Assembly (NCBI GenBank): GCA_027490305.1
Contig: JAIXYI010000065.1
Location: 1 to 47,335 of the forward strand
Direction of reading: 5' to 3'
Length of the DNA stretch: 47,335 nucleotides
Source: Flavobacteriaceae bacterium
GTDB taxonomy: Bacteria; Bacteroidota; Bacteroidia; Flavobacteriales; Flavobacteriaceae
Shown here: one piece after another, positions 23,953 to 33,861 of the stretch
How the letters are laid out: the number at the start of each line of letters is the position of its first letter
Numbering within the stretch: the stretch's first letter is position 1
Notes under the pieces: model-generated
Told to the model about the DNA's origin: nothing
Databases searched by the model: none
The model's input: the letters and a program-made list of their open reading frames with translations, nothing else
Translations under genes and position numbers: made by a program

Positions 23953-24341
23953 GGGGATTGGAAAATTAGCAAATGGGTGAATTAGCGGATTAGCGAATGG
24001 TGGGATATTCTAGCGATGAAACAAGTGGTGCAAATTGGATTAGCGAATGAGATAATTAGCGGATTAGCTAATGGTATAGATATTCTGGTGATGAAACAAG
24101 TCTTGCAAATTGGATTAGCGAATGACATAATTAGCGGATTAGCAAATTGTATAGATATTCTGGCAACGAAACAAGTAGTGCAACCTGGAACTTATTTTTT
24201 GATTAGCTAGTGGCGCCGTTACCCGGTAACCTTCCATCTAAAAAACTATTTCCAAGCCCTGAATTCTCATTTTCTAATTGCCTCATTTTCCAATTCGCTA
24301 ATTACCACATTCGCTAATTCGCTAATTGACGCATTCGCTAA
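23953..24341. repeat. Gene-free spacer: 75-bp tandem repeat inside AT-rich word repeats
   Basis: Both ends carry the word TTAGCGAATG or its complement CATTCGCTAA in inverted orientation (for example 23992-24000 and 24300-24345). In the middle (24004-24190) a unit of exactly 75 bp starting GATATTCT recurs about 2.5 times (24004, 24079, 24154). The spaced parts are GATGAAACAAGT, TGCAAATTGGATTAGCGAAT and ATAATTAGCGGATTAGC. Because 75 is divisible by three, the frame starting at 24016 repeats a 25-residue unit, but it has no other sign of being a gene. Confidence 0.8.
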
Positions 24342-25418
<1,077 letters not shown>

Positions 25419-25439
25419 ATTCCCGTTCGTTTGAGGGTG

Positions 25440-25447
25440 CAAAGATA
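25440..25447 (-). promoter_or_regulatory. prfA promoter -7 element
   Basis: On the minus strand the sequence is TATCTTTG, an exact TAnnTTTG. It lies 22 bases upstream of the prfA ATG, leaving a short leader. Confidence 0.55.
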
Positions 25448-25481
25448 GGGAAAGAAATAGGGAATTCTGCGTTCGTTGGTT

Positions 25482-25590
25482 TGCTTCAGGCTTCGCCCTC
25501 GCAAAGACGATGTTGCTATATGCGCCTAACCCGTTACGAGCGCATTCCGCCTGACTACTTACCGTCATTGCGAGGGCGAAGCCCGAAGCA
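25482..25590. repeat. Inverted repeat of the GCTTCGCCCTCGCAA type
   Basis: The left arm (25482-25508, TGCTTCAGGCTTCGCCCTCG and onward) and the right arm (25564-25590, its near-perfect reverse complement CGAGGGCGAAGCCCGAAGCA) face each other across about 55 bp. The arm itself contains the palindrome GGGCTTCGCCC. This has the look of a REP-type element. Confidence 0.7.
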
Positions 25591-25619
25591 ATCCTGTTAA
25601 CACAGGCGTTCCTTATGAA

Positions 25620-25750
25620 ACCGCTAGCGCGAGGGGTGGCAGCGGCAGCCCCTGACGGCCCGGCCAGCGTTTTGCCCGGCGGCGGGGGCGACCGCAGGAA
25701 GCCACGGGCGGCGGATGCAAAACACGGGCTGGGCCGAAGGGCTATAGCGG
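25620..25750. repeat. GC-rich palindromic element upstream of the OstA-like gene
   Basis: The ends are CCGCTA (25621-25626) and TAGCGG (25745-25750). Inside, GGCCCGGCCAGCGTTTTGC pairs imperfectly with GCAAAACACGGGCTGGGCC, so the whole 130 bp folds into one long hairpin. It is much richer in GC than its surroundings. With the inverted repeat at 25482-25590 it fills the gap between prfA and the next gene; no reading frame spans it. Confidence 0.65.
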
Positions 25751-25818
25751 ACGACCCGACCCGCAGGGACGCGCCCATAAAAATATCTTAAACACACCCC
25801 TCCTACCCTCGTTTTCCG

Positions 25819-25826
25819 TACATTTG
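25819..25826 (+). promoter_or_regulatory. -7 promoter element for the OstA-like gene
   Basis: TACATTTG fits TAnnTTTG. It rules out translation from the TTG at 25824, which lies inside it, and favours a later start at 25842. Confidence 0.55.
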
Positions 25827-25841
25827 GCGAAAATTTCTGAC

Positions 25842-27485
25842 TTGAGAAACCGCGTTTTTTTGGTACTGTTTGCCTGCCTGACCGCTTGGTCGGTCACTGC
25901 CCAGAAAGGGAAGCCGATTGTGGTGGAACAGGCCGATCATTTTGACATTGACGAGGTGAATATGCCTGGTGCGGCGCTGCTGACCGGCCATGTGCGCGTG
26001 AGCCATGAAGGGGCGGTGATGACCTGCAACAAAGCGTATTTTTTCAAGAACGAGAATTATCTTAAGGCGTTCGGCGAGGTACAACTGGTGCAGGGCGACA
26101 CGCTGTATTTGAACAGTGAGTATGCCGAATACAACGGCAATGTGAAAATGGCGTTTGCGACTGGCCATCCGGTGATGCGCTCGCCGGATATGACGCTGCG
26201 GACCGACACTATCCATTTCGACCGGAACAAGCAGGAAGCGTATTACAACTCGCCGGGCACGATCGTCAACAAAGAGAACACCCTGAAAAGCCAGTCGGGT
26301 CGTTATTATGCCCGCGAAAAGAAGACGCGTTTCCTGACCGCGGTGACGGTGACGAACCCGAAATATGTGTTGAAATCGAACCACCTCGACTATTACAACA
26401 ACGCCGGGCATGCGTATTTGTTCGGTCCGTCGACGATTACGGGCACCAACGGCGACTTTATCTACACCGAGAAAGGGTTCTTCGATAACAAACGGAATGT
26501 GGGGCACTTCCTCAACAAATCGTACATCAAATACAAAGACCGGCGCATTGAGGGCGACAGCCTCTATTATGACCGGGCACGCGAATTTGCATCGGCGACG
26601 CGCAACGTGAAGATCACCGATACGATCAACAAGGGCGTGGCGCGGGGCCATTATGCCGAGGTGTATAAACAGAAAGACTCGATGTTCATTACGAAACGCG
26701 CCGTCGTGGTGTCATTCGTTGATAACGACTCGGTTTACGTGCACGGCAAACGCATCCTGGTGACGGGGAAACCCGGTAGCCGCGTGGTGCGGGCCTGGCC
26801 GAATGCGCGGTATTTCAAGACCGACCTGACGGGTAAATGCGACTCAATCCATTCCGACGAGACGACCTCGATCACGAAACTTATCGGGCGGCCGGTGATG
26901 TGGAACGGCGAGAACCAATTGACCGGCGATGTCATGCACCTGATCGGCAATAACGAAACGCAGAAACTCGACTCGCTGAAAGTGCTGCAAAACACCTTCA
27001 TCATCTCGAAAGACTCAGCCGGAACGGGCTATAACCAGGTGAAAGGCATCTTTTTGTATGGGAAGTTCAAAGACAACAAACTGCACGAGGCGGATGTGGT
27101 GAAGAACGCAGAAATCCTATACTACATGCGCAACGACGACGACCGGCTTATTGGCATCAATAAGAGTTTCTGTAGCCGGATCAACCTGCAGTTGGTGGAT
27201 AACAAGGTCGATGAGATCACGCAATACGACAAGCCTGACAGCGACTTGTATCCGGAGAAAGACCTGCCGGAAAACGCGAGACTGCTAAAAGGATTTGTCT
27301 GGCGGGGCGATGAGATGATCCGAACGAAAGACGACATTTTTCCACCGGAAGAAAACGAGATCGACGCGGCGATGCAGGCTGCGAAAAAGAAAGACGACGC
27401 GAAAGCGGATACACCGATGAAAGTACGAAAGGAAACGAAGGATTATGATAAGAACCATCCGGGTGGGAAGAAGGCGATCAATTAG
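25842..27485 (+). CDS. OstA-like protein (LptA/OstA-domain envelope protein)
   Basis: 547 residues, taking TTG 25842 as start so that the product begins MRNRVFLVLFACLTAW, a good signal peptide ending SVTAQ. The next about 200 residues have the LptA/OstA beta-jellyroll pattern: VVEQADHFDID, GAALLTGHVRVSHEGAVMTC, YLKAFGEVQLVQGDTLYLNS. Similar strands continue to about residue 480, and the C terminus is charged. Such proteins are thought to take part in moving lipopolysaccharide across the periplasm. No lpt gene lies adjacent. The start codon is uncertain because no ATG occurs before residue 34. Confidence 0.85.
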   Translation: MRNRVFLVLFACLTAWSVTAQKGKPIVVEQADHFDIDEVNMPGAALLTGHVRVSHEGAVMTCNKAYFFKNENYLKAFGEVQLVQGDTLYLNSEYAEYNGNVKMAFATGHPVMRSPDMTLRTDTIHFDRNKQEAYYNSPGTIVNKENTLKSQSGRYYAREKKTRFLTAVTVTNPKYVLKSNHLDYYNNAGHAYLFGPSTITGTNGDFIYTEKGFFDNKRNVGHFLNKSYIKYKDRRIEGDSLYYDRAREFASATRNVKITDTINKGVARGHYAEVYKQKDSMFITKRAVVVSFVDNDSVYVHGKRILVTGKPGSRVVRAWPNARYFKTDLTGKCDSIHSDETTSITKLIGRPVMWNGENQLTGDVMHLIGNNETQKLDSLKVLQNTFIISKDSAGTGYNQVKGIFLYGKFKDNKLHEADVVKNAEILYYMRNDDDRLIGINKSFCSRINLQLVDNKVDEITQYDKPDSDLYPEKDLPENARLLKGFVWRGDEMIRTKDDIFPPEENEIDAAMQAAKKKDDAKADTPMKVRKETKDYDKNHPGGKKAIN

Positions 27486-27617
27486 AAAATGAGATAATTA
27501 GAAAATGTCTTACGCGGCGTTCACTACATTTGGTTTACATTTTTGGGCGAGACGATAATTATTTTTCCGCCCCCCAAGTCATTATCTAATTTTCTAATTG
27601 CCCAATTATCTAATTAA
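27483..27617. repeat. Inverted AT-rich repeat between two genes
   Basis: The sequence just after the OstA-like stop (AATTAGAAAATGAGATAATT) returns as its reverse complement just before the next ATG (AATTATCTAATT, ATCTAATTTTCTAATT). The repeat supplies the TAG stop of the OstA-like gene. The 50 bp in the middle are unique. Confidence 0.7.
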
Positions 27618-28808
27618 ATGCTTACCGACTTCCTAAAATACCAAGCCCAAACCTCTCCCTACCCGTTAGGGATGGAGGTGTCGCATGCCGACGGGTCGTA
27701 TATCTATGACGTCGACGGCAAGCGCTATCTTGATTTTGTGGCGGGGGTGTCGGCCTGTTCGCTGGGGCATCGCCCGGAGCGGGTGAACCAGGCTATCAAA
27801 GACCAACTCGACCGGTATTCGCATGTGATGGTATATGGGGAATACGCCCAGGATCCGGCGGTGGCGTATTGCAAGTTATTAGTGTCCTACCTGCCGGATC
27901 CGCTTGATAAAGTGTATTTGGTCAATTCGGGGACGGAAGCCACGGAAGGTGCCCTGAAACTCGCCCGTCGGGTTACGGGACGCAGTGAGTTGATCTCCTG
28001 CCACAATGCGTATCATGGTAATACCATGGGCTCGATGAGCGTTATGGGCTTTGAAGAACGCAAACAGGTATTCCGGCCTTTGGTGCCCGATGTGGCGTTC
28101 ATCACGTTCAACAACGACGACGATTTGCTGCGGATCACCGAGCGCACGGCCGGTGTGATTGTCGAAAGCATACAGGGCGGTGCCGGTTTCATCGAACCTA
28201 AAAACGGCTGGTTCCGTCGCCTGCGCGAGCGCTGTACGGCGGTGGGTGCGATGCTGATCGTGGATGAGATACAGCCGGGCTTTGGCCGCACGGGAAAACT
28301 GTTTGGATTTGAAAATTACGATGTCGTTCCGGATATCGTCATCATGGGGAAGGGAATGGGAGGCGGCATGCCAGTCGGCGCCTTCGTAGCCAGTGGCCAA
28401 CACCTTGACTTACTGACACACGACCCGAAACTCGGACATATTACGACCTTTGGCGGACATCCTGTCATAGCGGCTGCCTGCCTTGCGACGCTACAGGAAA
28501 TCACGGAAACCGGACTGATGACAGCCGCTTTGGAAAAAGAAAAACTGTTTCGGACGCTATTGGTCCATCCTTTGATAGAAGAGGTGCGCGGACGTGGACT
28601 AATGCTCGCCGCGATGACTGCCGATCCGGAGATCACGAACCAAGCGGTATTGCGTTGCCACGAAAAAGGCCTGATTTTATTCTGGCTGCTGTTCGAAGGA
28701 CGCGCCATCCGGATCACGCCGCCGCTCACCGTCTCAGAAGACGAAATCAGGGAAGGATGCGCGGTGTTGCTTGAAACGCTGGATGAAATAGGGAGAGAAA
28801 TTAGATAA
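27618..28808 (+). CDS. Class III PLP-dependent aminotransferase
   Basis: 396 residues. The fold type I class III pattern is complete: VNSGTEATEGALKLAR for cofactor binding, CHNAYHGNTMGSMS, IVDEIQPGFGRTGKLFGFE with the PLP-contacting Asp, and the Schiff-base lysine in IVIMGKGMGGGMPVGAF. The closest relatives are the acetylornithine/4-aminobutyrate type enzymes. Without an arg or gab neighbour the amino donor cannot be named. Its stop TAA is part of an AATTAGATAATT repeat. Confidence 0.9.
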   Translation: MLTDFLKYQAQTSPYPLGMEVSHADGSYIYDVDGKRYLDFVAGVSACSLGHRPERVNQAIKDQLDRYSHVMVYGEYAQDPAVAYCKLLVSYLPDPLDKVYLVNSGTEATEGALKLARRVTGRSELISCHNAYHGNTMGSMSVMGFEERKQVFRPLVPDVAFITFNNDDDLLRITERTAGVIVESIQGGAGFIEPKNGWFRRLRERCTAVGAMLIVDEIQPGFGRTGKLFGFENYDVVPDIVIMGKGMGGGMPVGAFVASGQHLDLLTHDPKLGHITTFGGHPVIAAACLATLQEITETGLMTAALEKEKLFRTLLVHPLIEEVRGRGLMLAAMTADPEITNQAVLRCHEKGLILFWLLFEGRAIRITPPLTVSEDEIREGCAVLLETLDEIGREIR

Positions 28809-29032
28809 TTTGTCAATTAGAAAATGAGATAATGAAGTGGAGGACGAAGGAAGAACGAAAGGAAGGACGAAGGAGGGATGGAATGACTAAGGAAGGAAGA
28901 CGCGGATGCAGCGCAGGATTATATGAAGAGAATCACAAAATAGAGAGCCCATCCGGAATATTCACGTAAATTGTAAGTACCCACCCCATTTTCTAATTTT
29001 CTAATTGACAAATTATCTAATTGACTTGTTAA
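28803..29032. repeat. Inverted AT-rich repeat flanking a GA-rich stretch
   Basis: The left arm (28803-28834, AGATAATTTGTCAATTAGAA and onward) matches the reverse complement of the right arm (about 28986-29025, TTTTCTAATTGACAAATTAT). Between them is a purine-rich stretch with GGAAGGACGAAGGA words (28838-28900) and about 80 bp of unique sequence. No gene is visible. Confidence 0.7.
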
Positions 29033-29111
29033 TTAAATTGTTTACAATATTGAAACCCACCACCGGCGCCCCGGTTATTGCGTTGCTACCTTTAGAAAGG
29101 AGAATTAATTG

Positions 29112-30524
29112 ATGCACAACATGAACCTCAGCAACGAAGAAGAAGACTACAGCCTCTCTCTGTCCCGATTCGAAAGCATGCTGAAGACCAACAAGGTTTT
29201 CTTCTTTGATTCGGAGGAATTCGAAGAGATCATACTCCACTACCTCGACATGGGGAAGGCCTCGCTTGCCAAAAAAGCGCTGAAGCTCGCCCTGGAGCAA
29301 CACCCCCGTTCTACTGGACTCAAGTTGGTGCAGGTGGAAATGCTCATTTACGAGGATAAGCTTGACCAGGCCGAGAAGTTACTGAACGAACTCTACGCCA
29401 TCGAGCCACATAACGAGGAAATCTATATACAGAAAGCCAGTATTTACAGCAAACGCGACGACCACGAAAAGGCCGTTGAATTGCTGAAAGTAGCGCTGAC
29501 CTATACCGACGACCTGGCGGATGTATACAACCTGATGGGAATGGAATACCTCTTCATGGATAACCTGGAAAAGGCAAAGGATAGTTTTACCCGTTGCCTC
29601 GAGGAAGATCCGTATGACCAGGCGGCGTTGTATAACGTGGTGTATTGCTACGAATTCCTCGACCAAAATGCCGACGCCATTACCTACCTCGACGGCTATA
29701 TCGACCGCAACCCCTACAGTGAAATCGCGTGGCACCAGAAAGGACGTCTGCACTACGGACTGAAACAATACGAAGACGCGCTGCGGGCTTTTGACTATGC
29801 CACGCTCATCGACGACGAGTTCATGGGTGCGTTCATGGAAAAGGCCAAATCACTCGAACGGCTGAAACGCTACGAAGAGGCCATCGAAGCCTATAACCGT
29901 ACGATTGAACTCGACGATGCCACCTCCTATGCCCTGTTACGAATCGGCAAGTGCCATGAGAAGATGGGCGATTTGGCGACGGCATTGAAGTTCTACAACC
30001 GCACCGTACATGAAGATCCGCTGTTGGACAAAGGATGGATTGCCATCACCGATTTGTTCCTGCGGAAGAAGAATTTCCAGAAAGCGCTTTTCTATGTGCG
30101 GAAAGCCCTCAATATAGACGAACAGAACCGCTCGTACTGGAAACGCTATGCCGCCATCTGTCGTGAGATGAACCTCTTTGAAGAGGCTGAACTCGGCTAT
30201 CGTAAAGCGGTGGAATTCGGCGATGCCCAACTCGACACCTGGTTGTTCTGGGTGGATGTATTGCAGTTTTTGGGGGAATTCGGAAGTGCCGTCGATACGT
30301 TGTTGCAGGCATTGGAGTTCTTTCCGGAAGAGTATGAAATCGAGTACCGCCTGGCCGGATTGTATTTCATGCAACACCAGGATGAAAAAGGTTCTTTTCA
30401 CCTCGCGAACGGCCTGCGCCTCAACGCGAAACACCTGACTTTACTGGAAGACCTTTTCCCGGTGGTCTGGTCGCGCAAAGCCGTGCAGTCGGAAATCCGG
30501 AAACACAACAACGGCCGGAGTTGA
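29112..30524 (+). CDS. Tetratricopeptide-repeat protein
   Basis: 470 residues from ATG 29112, preceded by AAGGAG at good distance; the ATG at 29121 is an alternative. At least ten TPR-like helix pairs run through the chain, for example ADVYNLMGMEYLFMDNLEKA, DQAALYNVVYCYEFLDQNAD and SYALLRIGKCHEKMGDLATA. It has no signal peptide, so it is a cytosolic scaffold. It overlaps aroE by four bases and is therefore co-transcribed and coupled with it, but its partner is unknown. Confidence 0.9.
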   Translation: MHNMNLSNEEEDYSLSLSRFESMLKTNKVFFFDSEEFEEIILHYLDMGKASLAKKALKLALEQHPRSTGLKLVQVEMLIYEDKLDQAEKLLNELYAIEPHNEEIYIQKASIYSKRDDHEKAVELLKVALTYTDDLADVYNLMGMEYLFMDNLEKAKDSFTRCLEEDPYDQAALYNVVYCYEFLDQNADAITYLDGYIDRNPYSEIAWHQKGRLHYGLKQYEDALRAFDYATLIDDEFMGAFMEKAKSLERLKRYEEAIEAYNRTIELDDATSYALLRIGKCHEKMGDLATALKFYNRTVHEDPLLDKGWIAITDLFLRKKNFQKALFYVRKALNIDEQNRSYWKRYAAICREMNLFEEAELGYRKAVEFGDAQLDTWLFWVDVLQFLGEFGSAVDTLLQALEFFPEEYEIEYRLAGLYFMQHQDEKGSFHLANGLRLNAKHLTLLEDLFPVVWSRKAVQSEIRKHNNGRS

Positions 30525-31252
30525 CACTACGGGTTTTCGGGCTGATTGGCCGTCACATCGACTATTCGTTTTCCCGTTCGTATTTCAGCGACAAATTTTC
30601 GCGTGAAGGACTTGACGCCTACAGCTACCGTAATTTCGACCTTGGATCGGTTGACGAAGTGGAAAACGTCTTCCAAACCCCGTTCCTGTCCGGACTCAAC
30701 GTTACCATCCCATACAAAGAACAGATCCGCGGCTACCTCGACGCGCTATCCGACACCGCCCGCGAGATCGGTGCCGTGAATACGATCATTTTACAAGACG
30801 GCAAACGAATCGGGCACAATACCGACTATATCGGCTTCCTGGAAACACTACGCCCACTATTGCGTCCGCACCACGACCGGGCATTACTACTGGGAACAGG
30901 AGGCGCTTCCAAAGCGGTGGCCTATGCCTTGTCGCAACTGCATATTCCGTATGAAATTGTGTCACGGGAGGGCGACCTAACTTATAACCAACTCTCGGTC
31001 GGCATTCTCCGGGAACACCGTATTATCGTCAACTGCACGCCTCTGGGCACCTATCCCGATGTGACCGCCTGCCCACCCCTTCCCTATGAGGGTTTTACCT
31101 CCGAACATATTGCCTACGACCTGATTTACAATCCGGCTGAGACGGCCTTCCTGTCAAAGGCAAAAGCCCAGGGCGCCGTCATCCAAAACGGATATGACAT
31201 GCTGATCGCACAGGCCGAAGCCGCGTGGCAGTTGTGGCAATCGTCCTTTTAA
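30521..31252 (+). CDS. aroE: Shikimate dehydrogenase
   Basis: 243 residues from TTG 30521, which overlaps the end of the TPR gene; no ATG is available at the family's usual start. Shikimate-binding GRHIDYSFSRSYFSDKF, the catalytic Lys in NVTIPYKEQI and Asp in HNTDYIGF, and the NADP motif GTGGASKAVAY are intact, and GAVIQNGYDMLIAQAEAA is the C-terminal signature. It reduces 3-dehydroshikimate to shikimate in aromatic amino acid synthesis. The short length is normal for Bacteroidota AroE. Confidence 0.93.
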   Translation: MTLRVFGLIGRHIDYSFSRSYFSDKFSREGLDAYSYRNFDLGSVDEVENVFQTPFLSGLNVTIPYKEQIRGYLDALSDTAREIGAVNTIILQDGKRIGHNTDYIGFLETLRPLLRPHHDRALLLGTGGASKAVAYALSQLHIPYEIVSREGDLTYNQLSVGILREHRIIVNCTPLGTYPDVTACPPLPYEGFTSEHIAYDLIYNPAETAFLSKAKAQGAVIQNGYDMLIAQAEAAWQLWQSSF

Positions 31253-31382
31253 GTCCGTCACCCGTCCGTCTGCAACCCCTTGCCTTCCAGTCAAAACCGC
31301 ACCAAATACGGGCTTTCCTTTGAATTTTGCGCCGTCTTTACTACCTTAGGCGCCTTGATTTACGAACCTTAGTCTTTTTATA

Positions 31383-33755
31383 ATGACGGAAGAGAAGCCG
31401 GATAACCTGCAAGAAGCAGACGGAAACACTGAAAACCAGCCGCAAACGACATCTGAAAGTGTCGCGCCGCAACCTGAGAACATCGCCCCTGACGAAACCG
31501 CCGCGCCTGAAGAACTCGCGCCTGAAGCTCCTGTAGCCGAAGCCGAGACAGCGGAAGCCGAACCGACCGTTGGCGACGTAACTGAAGAGGCAGAAGCCCT
31601 TTCAGACGACGTTACGACCGACGAAATCGAACCGGTAGCCGAATCGCTTGAAGGCAGCGCTACAGCAGAAGAGGAAGAGGAAGCTGAAGCTGAAGTAACC
31701 GACGCACCGGTGTCGGATACCGAAGACGAAGTGGTCGCAGCGCCGTCGGAAGAAGTCATTGCCGAAGCGATCGCAGAAAGCGAGCAGGAAGAGGAAGAAA
31801 CGGAACCTGTTGCGGAGGCGGAAGCGGTTTCATCGGATGCAGAGGAAGTACCTGCTGCTGCTGACGCGACCACTTCGGAGGACGCGCCAGAGGTAACAGA
31901 AAACGACGCCGTAGCCGCCATCAACGAATCGAATGCTGAGGAGGGCGAACACGAAACGACTACGATTCCTGAAATAGATTACGAAGCCCTTGACCTTGAG
32001 GAACTGGCAGCTGAGTTCGAGAAACTGGCCGCGGTCGACAATGTAATGTCGGTGCGTCACCATGTGGAAAAACTCCGCAATGCCTTCCAGTCGAAATACC
32101 TGCATTTCATTGACGAAAAGCGCAAAGAATTCTACCAACAGGAGCCGGAAAGTACGGAGGAATTCCAATACCACCTGCCCCTCAAACAGAAATTCGACAA
32201 ATTATACAGCATCTACCGCGACAGCAAAAACCGTCACCTGAAAGACGTACAACGGAACCTCGAAACCAATCTGGCTGAACGCCTGGCAATCGTAGAGGAA
32301 CTGAAAGAGCTGATCAACCCGAACGAGAATATCAAGGATACGCTGCGTCACTTCAACGAGTTGCGTGAACGTTGGAAAAACGCCGGTCCGATCCCGAAAG
32401 ACAAATACAACCACGTGTGGAACAATTACCACTTCCACGTGGAAAATTTCTACGATTACCTCCACCTTGACCGCGATGCACGCGACGCCGATTTCCGCCA
32501 TAATCTGGAGAAAAAGGAGCGCATCATCACCCGGGCGCAGGAGTTGCTGAATGAAACCGACATCCTGAAAGCCTTCCGCGAACTACAGGACCTGCACCGC
32601 ATCTGGAAGGAAGAAATCGGGCCTGTATCACGCGAGCACCGCGAAGACGTCTGGAACCGTTTCTCGGTCATCACCAAGCAAATGCACGACAAGCGCGAAT
32701 CGATGTCGGAGGAAATCCGTGCCCGCGAAAATGCCAACCTCGACAAGAAAAAGGAAATCATCGCGCAGATTGCCGCATTGTCTGAAGAAAAACAAGCCGG
32801 CCATTCCGGATGGCAAAAACAGGTCGAGAAAGTTGAAGCCTTGCGCAACGCCTTCTTCGCCGTTGGAAAAGTGCCATCAGAAGTGAACGAACAAACCTGG
32901 GCCGAGTTCAAAACGGCGGTCCGGACGTTCAATTCGGTTAAGAACAACTTCTACAAAGACATCAAGCGCGAGCAGACCGACAACCTCAACCGGAAGTTGG
33001 CACTGGTAGCGAAGGCAAACGAACTGAAAGAAACCGAGGATTTCGCGGCGGCCACTCCGGCGATGAAGCAAATCCAGGAGGAATGGAAAACGATCGGCCA
33101 TGTACCGCGCAAGTATTCCGATAAGATCTGGAAGGATTTCCGCGAGGCCTGCAACCTCTATTTTGAGCGCCTGAAAGCCAACCGCAACGAAGCGAATTCA
33201 GAGGAACTGGAAGCCTTCGAGAAGAAGAAAGCGTACCTCGAAACCCTGAAAGACTTTGAATTTACGGGCGACCACCGCACCGATCTGGCCAATATCAAGA
33301 CCCACATCGAGCATTGGAAAACATTGGGCAAAGTGCCGATGTCACGTCGCCACGTGGACGGGAAGTTCAACAAAGTGCTCGACGTGCTGTTCGAAAAACT
33401 CAGCCTCAGCAAGAAAGACTCCGAAATGGCGCGTTTCAGCAGCCGTATCGATCAGTTCGCAGGTGGCAACGACACCCGCCGCCTGGATAACGAAAAGATC
33501 TTCCTGATGCGCAAGATCGACGAGACCAACTCCGAAATCCTGCAATTGGAAAACAACATCCAGTTTTTCAGCAGCAAGGACCCGAAAAAGGAGAATCCGA
33601 TGGTGGCAGAAGTACGGAAAAACATCCAGCGCCATAAAGAGGAATTGGAAGTCCTGAAAGAAAAACTCCGACAGTTGCGGAACATCGGCAAGGCCAGCGA
33701 GGCGAAACCCGCGCAGGCAGAGGCCACCGAAACCGAAACGCCAACAGAAGAATAA
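31383..33755 (+). CDS. Large DUF349 protein with acidic low-complexity N terminus
   Basis: 790 residues. The first about 195 residues are very acidic and built from Glu, Ala, Val and Thr (for example AEAEVTDAPVSDTEDEVV). The remainder is a series of helical DUF349 repeats, recognisable by spaced blocks such as LRERWKNAGPIPKDKYNHVW, IWKEEIGPVSREHREDVWNR and EEWKTIGHVPRKYSDKIWKD. A final coiled coil follows (about residues 715-770). DUF349 proteins are common in Bacteroidota and of unsettled function; some have been linked to nucleic-acid-associated proteins. It ends in a strong terminator. Confidence 0.88.
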   Translation: MTEEKPDNLQEADGNTENQPQTTSESVAPQPENIAPDETAAPEELAPEAPVAEAETAEAEPTVGDVTEEAEALSDDVTTDEIEPVAESLEGSATAEEEEEAEAEVTDAPVSDTEDEVVAAPSEEVIAEAIAESEQEEEETEPVAEAEAVSSDAEEVPAAADATTSEDAPEVTENDAVAAINESNAEEGEHETTTIPEIDYEALDLEELAAEFEKLAAVDNVMSVRHHVEKLRNAFQSKYLHFIDEKRKEFYQQEPESTEEFQYHLPLKQKFDKLYSIYRDSKNRHLKDVQRNLETNLAERLAIVEELKELINPNENIKDTLRHFNELRERWKNAGPIPKDKYNHVWNNYHFHVENFYDYLHLDRDARDADFRHNLEKKERIITRAQELLNETDILKAFRELQDLHRIWKEEIGPVSREHREDVWNRFSVITKQMHDKRESMSEEIRARENANLDKKKEIIAQIAALSEEKQAGHSGWQKQVEKVEALRNAFFAVGKVPSEVNEQTWAEFKTAVRTFNSVKNNFYKDIKREQTDNLNRKLALVAKANELKETEDFAAATPAMKQIQEEWKTIGHVPRKYSDKIWKDFREACNLYFERLKANRNEANSEELEAFEKKKAYLETLKDFEFTGDHRTDLANIKTHIEHWKTLGKVPMSRRHVDGKFNKVLDVLFEKLSLSKKDSEMARFSSRIDQFAGGNDTRRLDNEKIFLMRKIDETNSEILQLENNIQFFSSKDPKKENPMVAEVRKNIQRHKEELEVLKEKLRQLRNIGKASEAKPAQAEATETETPTEE

Positions 33756-33759
33756 CGAC

Positions 33760-33786
33760 AACGCCGGACCCAACATCCGGCGTTTT
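33760..33786 (+). terminator. Rho-independent terminator after the DUF349 gene
   Basis: The perfect 9-bp arms AACGCCGGA (33760-33768) and TCCGGCGTT (33776-33784) with a 7-base loop are followed by TTC and an AT-rich tail. It lies 4 bases after the stop. Confidence 0.88.
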
Positions 33787-33861
33787 CATTTCCGCACCTG
33801 ACATTTATCAGGACGGAGGCATCGCCCTTCCCCTACTTTTACCATTCAAACGCACCAGGTT

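Noticed and set aside
24004..24190. Possible CRISPR array
   Set aside because: The 75-bp units follow each other directly with no spacer-repeat alternation, and no cas gene is present.
24016..24210. Small gene encoding a repeated 25-residue peptide
   Set aside because: It is explained by a 75-bp tandem repeat in an intergenic repeat field; there is no ribosome-binding or promoter signal and the sequence is hydrophobic low complexity.
25419..25778. N-terminal extension of release factor 1
   Set aside because: The added 120 codons translate REP-like and GC-rich palindromes, the promoter TATCTTTG lies inside, and RF1 proteins start at MLDRL-type sequences.
31346..31924. Serine/alanine-rich protein on the minus strand
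   Set aside because: It is the mirror of the acidic Glu/Ala-rich N terminus of the DUF349 gene, which gives Ser-rich translation in the reverse frame.
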